A stretch of 64,000 nucleotides of DNA. Source: Mytilus trossulus (lineage: Eukaryota > Mollusca > Bivalvia > Mytilida > Mytilidae). The position numbers were made by a program, and so were the translations under genes. This document shows, piece after piece, positions 12,371-25,144 of the stretch. Location: the NCBI RefSeq assembly GCF_036588685.1, contig NC_086373.1:50537164-50601163 (forward strand), in the 5' to 3' direction. Under the pieces are notes generated by a model. It worked only from the letters and a program-made list of their open reading frames with translations. It was not told where the DNA came from and searched no databases. The first letter of the stretch is position 1. Every line of letters begins with the position of its first letter.

Positions 12371-13369
12371 TCAAATCAAATCAATTTATTAGTGTAAAAT
12401 CCAAAATTATTTACACAACCTTACTACCCATTTTTTAGTCCCCCTCTCAACCATGAAATAAAAGATTTTATACGAACATGAGGAAGGGAACTTCTTATTT
12501 AACATGTGTATATAGTAAAATTGCGTCTCTTGTTTGAACCTTCCCTGCATCAGAGGAATAGTAAATAACTTCATACAAATATTATAGAATTGGAACCTTA
12601 TTAGGTATGGGTTTTGCTCATAGTTGAATGCAAGGATCCAGAAATATTTTCACCTAATTTCGGTCATTTTGAGATAACTTGAAAGGTGGTGCCCTATTTA
12701 AAAAAACTTCCGCGATTTTTCCAATACTCTGGTGGTGATTTTGAGGCTGCCAACCCTTGAAATTCAAATTGAGACTCTATACAATCTGAATCAATCTCTG
12801 TTGACCTCTTCATGTCTTCAGACTGTAATATATATACCATTCTTCCATTAATTGGTGAGATTATTTTTTCAGGTTCATTTATATATTTCCAATCTTCAAA
12901 ATTAAATTATAGCCAGGTGTGAATAAACGTATTTCAGTTTTGGTATTAAGCTGTATTTTGCCTCCGAATGACCTTATATCACCTCAGAATAACCTTTTAA
13001 CGTCCAGCAACAATCACTTTTTGGTTGTGACGTCATATGTTTTGAATTATGAAGTCAAAGTTTACGGGAACCTGTGTGATGTTATGTAATGGCGGACAAA
13101 TTTGCATACAAGTGTGAATACGTCTATTAAAAACACAGATAAAGCGATAAGCGATCATTAGCCAATACAATGTATATCCCTGAGGCATCTTGGATTAGAA
13201 ATATCGTTGAGAATTTTTACTCCATGTTGACATATCAACAAAACACATAGATACATGTATGGTATGTTGAATTGTTGATACATGTAAAACAACCCAATAA
13301 GATCTAGAGGACATCTCTTTTTCAAACATAAACATTTTTTTGACAAATTTTAGGACAATGATTTGGGTT
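12371..13369. other. Intergenic sequence between FBXW9 and a LINE
   Basis: Contains (CAAAT)n near 12363-12380, immediately upstream of the FBXW9-like start, and a fragment resembling the R1 'GGTTTTGCTCAT' block near 12605-12625. No exon could be supported. Confidence 0.4.
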
Positions 13370-14490
13370 TCTCTGTATCTGTATCTGTATGGTTACGTCG
13401 TAGCTACCAATTCTGGCTTTAATACAACGGGGTGAAGGCGCCGTCGATTTATTGACGTCTCGTGAGAGCAGATTTAAAGCTCTCAACGCTCGTTTCGCGC
13501 ACAATAGTGTCCTCAAGATGGTTCCAGTTAATAACTGTGGACACAAAGAATGAGTTGGAGTATTGCTGAGTTTTACTGGTGGGAATGTCAAAGCACCTAG
13601 TATTGTTCCTCACTTGTTTTTCCACTATGTTTGTTGCCTGGTAATTTTCAAACTTTTTCGCTGTGATGGTTCGTCTTGGTCTGGCTGGTTTTAAAAAGTC
13701 GTCTGGATCGATAGCAGGTACCAATCCCTCAACCACCTTGTACAAAAATATAAGTTTTTGGCTAGTGCGTCTGGCTTTTAGTTCTTGAAGTTCCAGTTTG
13801 GCGAGCATGTCTGTTACGCAGCCATCTTCTCTGGTTTTGTAGTCGCCTGTTATAAAGCGTGCTGCTTGTCGTTGTATACGCTCCAGTTTGTTTGCGTCTA
13901 TTATACTGTAGGGGTCCCATACTGTTGCCGCATATTCCATTGTTGATCTAACTAAGGCAATGTAAGCCGTTTTCTTACATTCCTGTGGGCAGTATCTTAA
14001 ATTCCTTCTGAGGAAGCCAAGGGTTGAACTTGCCTTTTTTGCAACATTTGTTATGTGTGTGCTCCACTTCAGGTCTTCTGATATCTGCACTCCTAGGTAT
14101 GGGTTGTTTTGAACTTGTTGGAGTATCTAGCCGTTGAGTGAGTAGAATCTCTGGCTTTTGTTTTTGATGCTCAGGATGTAGCATTTTTTAGCGTTAAATC
14201 GCATACCCCATTTATTTGCCCAATCTTCTAGGTTTGCTAGGTCTTCTTGCAGCAGTTTGTGGTCTTTTTCTGTTTTGATGGTTCTATACAGTAGGCAGTC
14301 ATCGGCGAACAGCCGTACTGATGACTTGACAGTGTCTGGGAGGTCATTTATGTGACATAAGAAGAGTAATGGTCCAAGTACTGTTCCCTATGGAACTCCA
14401 GAGTCCACTTTTACTTCTTCAGATTGTTCCCCCTCTACTACAACTTTCATCTTCCTCTGTGTAAGAAACATATTTAGCCAGTTGTTAAGT
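13370..14490 (-). pseudogene. Dead CR1/jockey-like LINE ORF2 fragment
   Basis: Minus-strand reading from 14490 down to the stop at 13449 gives reverse transcriptase motifs: SGVP then GTVLGPLLF, the catalytic FADD box (about 14295-14311), the 'NNPYLGVQISEDLKW' block and a long C-terminal region (STMEYAATVWDP, LERIQRQAARFI). Two in-frame stops break it: TAG at 14390-14388 where the family has Gln after GVP, and TAG at 14129-14127. The 5' part is missing, as in most LINE copies. The 3' end runs into a short GATACA-type repeat near 13375-13395. It lies between two divergent host genes. Confidence 0.88.
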
Positions 14491-14835
14491 TAAGGGTTTA
14501 TACATGAAATCAAACAATGCACATACATAGCCACTTACAAAAACTGCCTTTGTAAAATAAATTCCTGTGATGTTAACTCAAGCACTTTTTGATTTCAGAA
14601 TTCATGGAACAAAAATTATGTCTATGATTCATCCATGTTTGTACTTTTACCTAGACCCTGGCGATACACGCATTTTCATTGGATAACATTAATAAGTAAT
14701 ATCGAATGAGAAGTGACTTAACAAAAAAAAATCAGTGTAAGTTTTGTGCTTAATTTTGAATGTATAATTTATTTTAAAAAATCTCTTAAATGACCAAGAC
14801 CTTAATATGTAAACATCCGGATTTCATAACGGCAC

Positions 14836-17800
14836 ATGTTTGTGAAATCGTCTGCAACTTTGACACTTCTGTCTCAATTTGGTTTTACGTTTGTTAGAAA
14901 CATACAAACAGACGTAATGCCTCTCAAACTAGCAGCTAATTTAACAACGCTCTTTCCTGAAGTCAAAACAATAACAGAACGCTACGAAAAAGCTAAGAAA
15001 GCAGGTTTCCATTACGTTGAATGCGCTTTTCCATTTGCAGAAACAAAAGAACAGCTACAAAATGTCAAAAAGAAATTAGGACTTGATCATGTTTTATTTA
15101 ATGGCTATCCAGGCATGTCATATTTCAGTAACTTAAATTTCTTAACCCAGTTTAACTGGTAACTTCCCCTAAGCCCTTGGCTTAGGCTAAGGTCAAAATC
15201 TAGAACATGTAATAAATCCTTTAACTTTGGGTCATGTGATTGTCATAAGCCAACCACTTCTGCCGACCCTTCATCTTGGAATGTTATTATGCGATTTCTT
15301 GTCTCGAGATAATATTTCTATTAGACTTATTAAAAAATAAAACTTATTCAGGCCAAAAATATATACATTGCATGTCTGCTTATGGCTACCCAATGCAACC
15401 TACCCTATTTTTGAGCGCTGACCCTGAGTCATTTTATTTCCACTGTCAAGAGTGAAGTTAGTGTTGCCTATAATATAAATCCATTGCCTGATACATCCTA
15501 ATGTTCAATGTCGTAAATATGACAGCTGTTTTAAGGAACTTGGCGACTCATTTGAAATTTTTTTGCCAACCATAATAACAAAGGGACAATCGTTAAAAAT
15601 ATTGATAAACTCAGCCCATGATAAACAGGAACCACCACAAGAGGCAACTGCATACATATTTTGTAACTAAAAAGTATGACACAAAAAATAAAATAGAAAT
15701 ACCGACCTACCTACCCTATTTGTTTTAAGTATGTAACCTTAAACAGACATTTTTTTTTTTACCTTTAGCTGTGCACAGCTGAACACTTAACATGAACACA
15801 TGAATTTATACAGGTTCCAATTTTTTGCCTTTAAATGCAGACTTAAAATTATTCAAAGTCTTTGTCCTCACAGTTAAATCTGACAGGTTATTCCACTGAT
15901 TCACTTCTCTAATTGAAAAAGTATTTAGTCAGTGTGTTATCTTACTCTGTTTTTTTTTGGATTTTTTTTTAGTTTTAAGGAGTGACCTCTAGTATAATAA
16001 ATAAGTAAAGTAAAAAGGCTTACAAACACTTATGATCTGACCATACCACTTTTTTTTAAAAGGCCTTTATTTAGACTGGCACTTTTAATACTACAAAAAC
16101 AAATAAGCTGTACAACCTTTATATTTTGTATACTGGGTAATTCTATATTGAACATGCCATAATATTATTAATGCATATCTTTAATATTTGTTGGAAATAA
16201 CCTTTTGGTATAAGGGGTTGTTGAATGCTTTCACCTGGAGTCCAAATGATAATTATGTCTTGAAATGCTATTTTTTTTCTGTGATGTTTCTTTGTATTAG
16301 ATTAACTGGTATAAGGATCTGTCCAAAAATATATGTGAGACAAATGGAATGCATCTTGAACTATGAGGGACAGTCATAGTCCAAAAGCAAGAATAAACAT
16401 GTTTAACTTTTAAAGGTCTTTAGCATTTTCTGAGTCGTCCAACTAAAAAATGTATATGGAATCGAAAATTATAATTTCAAATTGGTTGACTAGGAGTGGT
16501 TATTCACAGCACATACTACATGAGGAGGATCTTACTTGAACAGCATGGCACTCTCAACATGAAGAGATATATAAATATGGTCTTAGAACTATATATTTCA
16601 TGCGTTATCTATTGTATTTTGTATTAAGAATAATTTTGTGTTTTACTAATTAAAGGTGACGTTGGAAAAGGTGATAGAGGCATTGCAGCATTACCCGACA
16701 GAAAAAAAGAATTCCAAGATAATGTTGACATTAATATACAGTATGCCAAAGCTTTGGATTGTAAAAGGTAAATGCATACATGCTTGTAAAACTTATTATT
16801 TTATATCGGTTGAGATTAAGATTCTCTTATTTGATAAAAAGGGGTCACATGACATTCATTATTCTTCAGTAATAAATTCCATCGGTCATTAACAGAAAAA
16901 AACGGACCAGAAAACCAGTCATTAACGAACTGTACATGATAATGACTGATGGGGTGTGGTTTTCATGTGATAATGACCACTGGATCGTGGTTTCTGACTG
17001 ATAATGACCGCTGTAGCGAGATTTCTCTGTTTAGACCAGTGAGGCATGGCTTTTCTGTTTAGAGAGATATACCTTTAATAAAACATGTTCCTGTTTTTAA
17101 TATTACATTTAAGATGTTGAATTGTTTATAATATGTTTTCATTAATTATAAAATTAATGATAACTTGATATTTATATACATGTACTGAAAAATTGCGCTA
17201 AAATGAATGGCAGTAATACTAAGACTGGTCTTCACTCTTTGCCATAGAAATCATACAGCTACTCAAGCTTGCTTCAGGCATTTTGAAGTTATGAGAATTT
17301 TCCAAAACATCATTTCTCAATGAAATAAACATAATAGTTCTTGAAAAGCTGGTCATTATCGTGATACATGGACTGCCCGTAGGACAGTGGTATTGACTGC
17401 GACACCAATAATGACCTTGTCTTCAGCTCAGTTATTATCACTATCTTAGTCAATATACCACTGTCCTGTGGGCAGTCCATATATAATGACCAACTATTAT
17501 ATAATTAAATAGATATAGGAAGATGTGGTGTGAGTGCCAATGAGACAACTCTCCATCCAAATAACAATTTAAAAAAAAGTAAACCATATTAGGTCAATGT
17601 ACGGCCTTCAACACGGAGCCTTGGCTCACATCGAACAACAAGCTATAAAGTGCCCCAAAATTACTATTGTAAAACCATGCAAACGAGAAAACCAATGGTC
17701 TAATCTATATAAAAAAAAATGAGAAAAGAGAAACACATAAAATTACATATTAAACAAAAGACAACTACTGTATATCAGCTAGATTCCTGACTTAGGACAG

Positions 17801-20800
17801 GTGCATAAATTTGCAGCGGGATTAAACGTTTTAATGGATCCAAACCTTCTCCCTTTTTCTGAAACAATAGCATAACATCACAACATAGACAACCATGCAC
17901 ACGATAAAATATCAATTGTCAGGCTAAACTCAATCAAAGAACGTAAATTAATACACTATGAACGAATAAATTTGATGCATGTAGTTATACTTATAACAAC
18001 TAAAAATTTGTTTAGGTAATCATAATGTACCAACCTTCACCCTTAGTAATACCTCAAAAAATAGTGTAACATCACAACATAGAAATTCACAATATAAAAT
18101 ATCAATTGAAATGGCTTGACTCAATCAAAAGAAATATTAACACTAGGGAAAAACACTTAATTTGAAAGCAAAGAATGTAAACAGTAGTGACTAAATCAAC
18201 AATGAGCAAAATGATATAGTGTGTAGTAACGTTGTAAGATTTATAAAATTGAGAAACAGTACAATGAAAGCAATATTATACTGATTTAAACCTTTTATCA
18301 TAAAAGTAAAGGGTGGAAGTAAATAGTTCTTACATGTACATGTATTAACATTTATTTTAGAATCCATGTTATGGCAGGTGTAACAAAGGGATTGGACCAG
18401 AAACTATGTGATGAGACTTATTTAGAGAATATTGCCTTGATTGCTGATAAATTTGCAAAAGTAAGAACAGAAACTTTTGTTTTATAGAAACATACTTCAT
18501 TACATTTTCATGGAAGACATGGGATGAGAAACTTGAAAATAAGCAATTTATAAAAATTGCATGCACATTAAAAAAGAAATTGTTCCAAAAAATATCTATA
18601 ATAATAGAATTGGAAATGGAAATGGCGCTTGCGTTTATAGGGTAAGATAAAGAAACAAATGCAACTAACTTACAACAATTTTTCTCTCACTTTTACAGGA
18701 AGGACTGACATGTATGCTTGAGCCAATTAATGACAGTGTGACTATTCCAGGGTATTATTTAACAGATGTTCATAAAGGTAAATAGAATTTAAATACATAC
18801 CAATTTCATATGAAACAGTCTTAACTTATATTTTTGAATTCTGATTGTGGTTCTAGTACCTAATGGGACTGTGATATCAGGTAAACAAATTTTTAAGAAA
18901 TACCCTAGACAAGTTATGTAAAGATTTAGCTGAGTTCGCATTTAATAAAATGCTGCAATTGAAAGAGAAATGCTAACTCAGCTAAACCATTTACATTATT
19001 AAGAGTCTACCTATATACAAATCTTATATGATACCTAAGCCCATTAGACTTTTTTCATATTACCGACATTTGACTCTTGCGTTTTATTTTTTTGACAGGT
19101 TATCTCCTCTTTGGTAGGACATCCTGGTACTTGGTCAATTCAGAGCAATGCTTATAAGTAACATCAAGCTTTTAATCTGTACAATAGGCTATTTGCCAAT
19201 TCCCATAATTGACCCTATTATTAGAGACCTTTATTTCTGTTGTCTCCCTTTATGAGGGACATTACTTTTTATTTACAATTGAGAGCTAGCAGAAAGAGCA
19301 AATTTACCTGTGCGTAATACGAGTAATCTTTAAGGTTTTTAAATCTTTTAACTACATTAATTTGTTGTTTAGCTAAATACTTTTGGCATCAGAAATTATT
19401 TTTCATGAAAAATTAGTTTAACCGCCGATACATCACTTTCAATTCATCATGCTTTGCATTGGCAAAATCCAATTTTGTCCAGAATGGAACCAATCTACGG
19501 TTGACAAAGGGCAGTAATTTGTTTAAAAAGTGTGTAATAATAGAATCAAATTGGTAATTGGCAAATGGACTATTGGGAGGGGAAACTAACTGCTTTTATG
19601 TTTTCTATACATGAAAAAATTTAATGGAAAAACAGTTAACTTTCCCCAAAAGTTTAACTGATTATATGTTAGATATTTCCTCTTTTGGTTGCTCTTACCT
19701 GACTGAGTACTAGGATGTCCTGCCACAGATTATACAACCTGTCGAAAAATTGTTTAATTTGGAGTTAAAAGTTGGTTATATGTAAATAGTCCATTGAAAC
19801 CAAGCTTACAACTCAATTCCCCAGATGATGGACAGTTTTTAAAAGATTTTGTATGTTCTACAGTGACAAACTGTGTGGTATTATATAATTGTATGTTGAT
19901 AATGTAAATAAATAATAAGAGATGTTAAGTTACATGCCATTCAGTCAGCATCCCAACAAAATCATTAAAATAGAAAGACATCACATTGTATGCTATTCCT
20001 GACCGTTTTTCCAATGGCAGTTTATTAAAAGATTTCTTAAATTTGGAACCATGAACAATTTTTTCCCCAAGTTATGTTAAACAAAGAGAAAAAGACAGAA
20101 GACACTTAAGGGGCATATTGAATATTGGAATATTGAAAATATCAAATCAAGTTACAGTACCAGAACTTGAAAGTTGTATATGGCTAGTTCGACAAATTAA
20201 TTTTCTCTTTGCAGCTGTTGAAATAATAAAGAAACTGAACAGACCAAATGTGAAGTTACAGTTTGTAAGTTTTTGATCATCAATGGTAATAAAGATAATA
20301 ACAGATTCTCATTTTGTGTAAAATAAATAAAATTATAGGTTAAAAACAAAATCTCATCTGAAATTAAATAGCAATTATGTGTAATGAAAAAGACCCATAT
20401 ATAATAGATGGTGTATGTAGATGATGGGGTAAGGAAGAAAAAAAATCAAATATATTTTTAATATGGCAATGAATCAATTGTCATTTTAATATAAGAATGT
20501 TATTTTTCTAACTTAAGGGATTTGATGTGTAGATATTTGTTTCATATTAAAAATGTATATGTCAGACTCTTTCAACAAAAATACTCCATACAAATATTAT
20601 TTTTTTTCGTGGGTGGGGTTTTATAAATGAAACAGACTGTCCATCCATATGATTTATAAGTGCAATTCCTCTCAAATAATATAGCAGATACTGATGAAAC
20701 TTAATTCAGTTTTAGAACAGTTCATGAAGATGCGCTACAAAGAATATTATCTTGGCAGGCACACCGTGAAAAGGGGAAATAATTGTTAATTGTATTTGCT

Positions 20801-23800
20801 TATTTAAATACACTAATTTTAACAGTATTATATGGAAGGGGGTCAACTTTTGTAAGATTGCACCATATTCTAGTTTAAAACAAATAATACAAGAAAAGAA
20901 TAGTACTTTTGTTGCTCTGTTTTATCTTGAGTGTTTCTGATTTCACATATTTACATCAAAATCAAGATGGCTCATAGGTTGGTTTACATTGGTACAATTA
21001 CTAGAACTTAAGCAGTATATATACATATGCAGTTATACTCATATTATTTTCATTGAAACATTTATCTTTCAACTAACATATGCAGGAGTTATCAAGAAAT
21101 TATATATAAAACTGATGCAGTCTACCTTCAAAACTTTCATTCATTGCACAGAAAGGACTTTCTAATATTAGCATTAACAGACAATCAGAAATGTAATGAC
21201 ATGGCAATACCAATCTGACCAAAAAAAAAGGTCGAAAGTTCATTTATAATGTTTTGACAATACAAATATTTTGTCAACCACAACATTTTGTATATGTAAA
21301 AAAGAAGATGTGGTATGATTTCCAATGAGATAACTCTTATCAAGGGACCAAATGACACAGAAATTAACAACTATAGGTCACTGTAGGCCTTCAACAATGA
21401 CCAAAGAGCATACTGCAAAGTCAGCTGTAAAAGACCTTGAAATGACAAATGTAAAACCATTCAAACAGGATAACTAACACCTTTATTTAGGAACAAAATA
21501 AGAACGAGAACAAATATGAATCACAGCAACAAATGACAACACTCAATATCAGGTTCCTGCCTGCCTAGAGAATGCCTTATTTTATGTTAGGGGTTCAACC
21601 TAATATAGGGCTGTACTAAAATAACCCTACATATAATATCAAACACTTACATTACCCCTAACCTGAACCTAAACATTCCATAATCTAATCTAAAATTTAC
21701 ACTAAATCTCGACCCAAAAGAACAGGTACCCTCAGCTAAAAAAAACCTCTAAATTAAAGAATGTCAATGAATTAACATTTGGTATTGTACATAGCAATGT
21801 TAATATAATGTTATCTTTTAATTTTTTTAATTTCAAAATGTTGGCAACCTTCAGTATCAGTTTCTTGATGAATAATAGGATGTGAGCATTGACAAGCTTT
21901 TAAGGAATCGTGAATTTATTTGTTTTTACTTTAAAATTTGTTTTATCTCAAATAAGACTACAAGTGTTTATCTTTAAGATAAGGCAAAATTATTTTTCTT
22001 CATACAATGTATATAATTATACCATGTATATTTATATTTTACAGGATTTCTTTCATATGCAGGTGTTACATGGAAATTTTACTGAGAATTTTAAGAAATA
22101 TTATCAATATATAGGTATGATATGATAGAAATATAATTGAGAATGGAACAGGGAATGTATCAAAGAGACAACAACCCAACAGAGAGCAAAAAATAGCCCA
22201 AGGCAACCAATACAAAAGTATGATCAATACTGTAAGGTCATACACAATTTATTTTATTTGTTGGGTTTTAATTCAGATTGATATTGATATAACTAAATTT
22301 TAATTTCTTCAGTGGGCTTAAATTAAAATGCAATTTTGAAAAAAGAAAATTAACTCTCTTTCTTATTTTATAAAATTATTAGATGTAAATGTTTAATTAT
22401 AATAGTCTAGCTGGCATTGTACAGGACAGTTGTTGAATTAGAATACCATACAAACTAATATATGTCACAGACATCAGGCTGATGTTATCTTTTTCCCCTA
22501 AAAAAGAGATCAAAATTACTTAAATCACAATCTTTTACAAATTATGTTACCTTGTAAATTAAAGGCTAAATCATTGCTCTTGGCAAAGGTAATGTATTTT
22601 GTACCTTGTTCATTGTTGTAATTTTGTTGTTTTTAGATCATATACAAGTAGCACAAACACCAGGTCGATGTGAACCAGGATTTCCAGGAGAAATGGACTA
22701 TTCCTATGTCTTTAAACTCTTAGAAGACCATGGATATGATGGTTATGTTGGTTTGGAATACATGCCAAGAGGTAAACTTTCAAATAGAAAATAACACAAA
22801 AAAGAATAACATCAGCAATCATAATGCTTGGCTCAAGGAGACATTGAATTTTATTTTTGTCCCAGCTAGTTCTAATTCAAGTTTTTTAATTTGTTATTGT
22901 CTTGTTTTCTAATAAACGAATAGCATGTTAGAATAAATACTTAACTAGTTTTATATGGGCATGAATATCCCATTTGCTTATCTTAATCGTTTCTTTTAAT
23001 AGAAATACACAGTTAAAACTAAATTGTTCAGAAAACAATTGAAGGTCTTCCGGTCATAGAATTTCCAAAATAATTGATAAAAAGCCACTTTTGGTTTACT
23101 CAAAGTTACTATAAGCATAAAATCATAGGATTTCTCAAACTGATCCCAAAAATAAATGGTTTCTGTATAGTACACCTGAAATATGGTAGATATTTTGCTA
23201 CTTCTGCTTAAGAAATGTCTTGTCCAGTCTCATTTGATAGCTTTATTCAAATTGATTCAAATAATACAAGTTTCTATATACTTTTGTATGAAACAAGAGA
23301 GATAATTTGCCAATTCTGGTTGACTCTAGGTAAGTGCTGGTTGACATTTTTCAAGGTGTCATGACTCAAATATCACCCATCATAATTTAGAAGACCCTTT
23401 GGCTTTAAAATGAGCTTGTGTGAAGTTACAGCAAAGGTCAAAATTTAGAATACGTTGCTCAAACTTAGCTACTATGCCCCTTGGACTCTTGTCCTGTTTT
23501 GGTTTAAGTCTATGGACAACATGAAAATTTATTTCCTCTATTTGAATTTCACTCTTAATAAAATCTTTTAGAATTGCTTCAGTGTCCTCTTCTGGATTGT
23601 AATCATCTGGGACACCTTTAAAAATCAAGTTTTCCCTCATTGATCTTGACTGTTGCTCTATTACCTTCTCCTTTAATTGTCTGTTTTCTTCAAATAGAAA
23701 GTAATTTTGTTCATCCATTTTCGGTACTCTGTTTGACATTTCACTTAGCCCTTGATCAATGTTAATGATAGTGTTATTATGTGTCTTTATTTGTTCTTTC

Positions 23801-24589
23801 ATATTAGAAACGTCACAGTCTATTTTCATGCAGTGTGTTTCCATGGAGACAACCCTTTTTAGTATGTCTTCTAGCATATATAATTTTTGAAGTTTTTCTG
23901 TCACTTCACTCATAAATCTATTTAAGTCTGGATTTGTGTATGGTGATGGTGTTAATAGTGGCATGGTGGACATCATAGCAGGCGGCAATTGTTGATGATG
24001 ACCCTGCATCATATTTGCTGGTGTAGTATGGGGTGCTGGTGGTTGAAAAGGTGTAAATGGATAGCCTGGGTAAGTCCCATACAATGTTTGGTGGGCAGCA
24101 GAATAAACATTACTGGTTAAAGGTGACTGGTTAGTTTCCTGGTTAGTTTGTGGTGTTTGAGGTATGGAGCAAACTGGGCTTTGTTCTTTACTCTTTGAGT
24201 TCTTTGTGGTTTTTTTGTCAGCCATCTTTTTCTTTTTGTTAGAAAATGGCGACCCTGTTTGTTTTCATTTTCGTTTATTCTTCTTCTTACTACTTGCCAT
24301 TAATAAATATTGTATTTGTTGATGAATTGATTTCAAATAACATCTGGGGACAAACTGTACTTGTTAGTTGTGACATCTTTCACAGTTGAAATCCCCAAAA
24401 ACACAAAAATTTCTACACTAGTAAAATGTTTCGACTAGCCTCTGCCGCCATATTTGCAGTATGTTGTACCGTCTGATATATTAGATCATTAGTTATAAGT
24501 TTTTGTACATGTATTTTAATTTTGTATATGTTTTAGGAGACACTGTTGAAGGACTAAAATGGTTAAAGGAAATGAATATGACATTATAA
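14836..24589 (+). CDS. HYI: Hydroxypyruvate isomerase-like protein (8 exons)
   Basis: Exons 14836-15112, 16656-16767, 18361-18460, 18699-18777, 20215-20264, 22045-22114, 22637-22771, 24537-24589 join in phase to 291 residues. The product belongs to the xylose-isomerase-like TIM-barrel family, whose bacterial member Hyi interconverts hydroxypyruvate and tartronate semialdehyde; the animal substrate is less certain. Key blocks: FNGYPGDVGKGDRG, IHVMAG, CMLEPIN with Glu171, DFFHMQVLHGN, HIQVAQTPGR and VGLEYMPRG with Glu270. The two glutamates match the family's paired catalytic acids. Residues 1-27 precede MPLKLAANL, where the conserved domain begins; this leader has Lys/Arg and hydrophobic residues and no acidic residue before Asp26, so it could be a mitochondrial presequence. 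A start at Met28 would give 264 residues, nearer the roughly 277 I recall for human HYI. Intron 1 must use a GC donor. Intron 7 holds a reversed LINE ORF1. AATAAA at 25075 is the likely poly(A) signal. Confidence 0.92.
15440..16650. other. HYI intron 1 interior
   Basis: AT-rich, with poly-T runs near 15750-15760 and 15950-15970. No structured element could be supported. Confidence 0.4.
16900..17045. repeat. Cluster of repeated TGATAATGAC motifs
   Basis: GATAATGAC occurs three times in about 70 bases (near 16940, 16970 and 17000), with related CCAGTCATTA at 16914. The motif resembles the inverted ends of the small element at 17347-17495, so the block may be a decayed relative. Confidence 0.45.
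17347..17495. mobile_element. Small foldback element (MITE-like)
   Basis: The left arm starts AGCTGGTCATTAT and the right arm is its complement (ATAATGACCAACT). Both arms carry ATGGACTGCCC, then GGACAGTGGTAT and a TTGACT block. Total about 149 bp; the arms differ by a few substitutions and a 4-base indel. It lies in HYI intron 2. Confidence 0.75.
17515..17850 (-). repeat. R1 dispersed repeat, reversed, in HYI intron 2
   Basis: AAGATGTGGTGTGAGTGCCAATGAGACAACTCTCC and the following 'GGTCAATGTACGGCCTTCAAC' block are the reverse of the R1 end. The end CCTGACTTAGGACAGGTGC matches other reversed copies. Confidence 0.7.
19096..19741. mobile_element. Decayed foldback element in HYI intron 4
   Basis: Outer arms share CAGGTT, then AGGACATCCT, GTACT and a 'GGTCA/AGTCA' block in inverted order. 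Inner arms share GGCTATTTGCCAATT (about 19187-19201) and its complement near 19555-19573. Arms are imperfect and about 100-150 bases each. No coding sequence or target duplication was identified. Confidence 0.55.
21300..21600 (-). repeat. R1 dispersed repeat, reversed, in HYI intron 5
   Basis: AAGATGTGGTATGATTTCCAATGAGA, a 'GGCCTTCAACAATGA' block and GTAAAACCATTCAAACAGG are typical of reversed R1 copies. Confidence 0.7.
22125..22240 (-). repeat. Dispersed repeat fragment, reversed
   Basis: GAGAATGGAACAGGGAATGT, then CAAAGAGACAACAACCCAAC, is the reverse of the end seen near 59500-59620 (GTTGGGTTGTTGTCTTGTTG). It starts only about 10 bases after HYI exon 6. Confidence 0.6.
23375..24470 (-). 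mobile_element. LINE 5' region with ORF1 (281 codons), reversed in HYI intron 7
   Basis: A minus-strand open frame from 24225 to 23380 encodes a Lys/Ser-rich N-terminus (MADKKTTKNSKSKEQ), a Pro/Gln/Thr-rich stretch, a predicted coiled coil (about residues 105-190) and then SMRENLIFKGVPDD and HRLKPKQDKSPRGIVAKF. The last part is typical of LINE ORF1 RNA-binding domains of the Transposase_22 type. Upstream to about 24470 is a 5' leader containing ATGGCGGC. The frame ends soon after the domain and no ORF2 follows, so this copy lacks its 3' part; LINEs normally lose the 5' part. An ORF1-only element or a later deletion would both fit. Confidence 0.75.
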
Positions 24590-25144
24590 AACAAAAATGG
24601 AGAAAAATAGAGATGGACATTTAATATACAAGACTTTATAGTTATATTTTAGTAATATTTGACATAGGTTGTCAATTAGTGTGTGTCACTGTGTGTGGGG
24701 AGGGGAGAATAGATGACTTTTCTGCAATATTTTTTGAAAAGCATATAAAACCTTTGGGTAAACATTTTTGTATTACTTTTTATTGGATTTCTATTCCATA
24801 TTATTCTGTATTGAATGATTTGAATGCTGAAATATCTTTTTAAATTTAATAACATTTAAATGAGATTTTTTTTAGTTATATTTCATGATACATAAATGTC
24901 AGTGAAATTAGAAGAATGAAAATGATCTGTGATAAATTCTGAAAATGTTTTGGGAAAATAGTGCAAGATGTGATTTGTTTTAATATTTGATATGGCAATC
25001 ATGACATGTACAATGTACTAGATTTGGTAAGCATGTGAACAATCTTATATACTTGTTTTTATAATATTTTTATAAATAAATTTTCTACAGTTGAAATAAA
25101 AATAACTTATTGAATTAAATGTTTTATTAGATGCCTTGAATATA

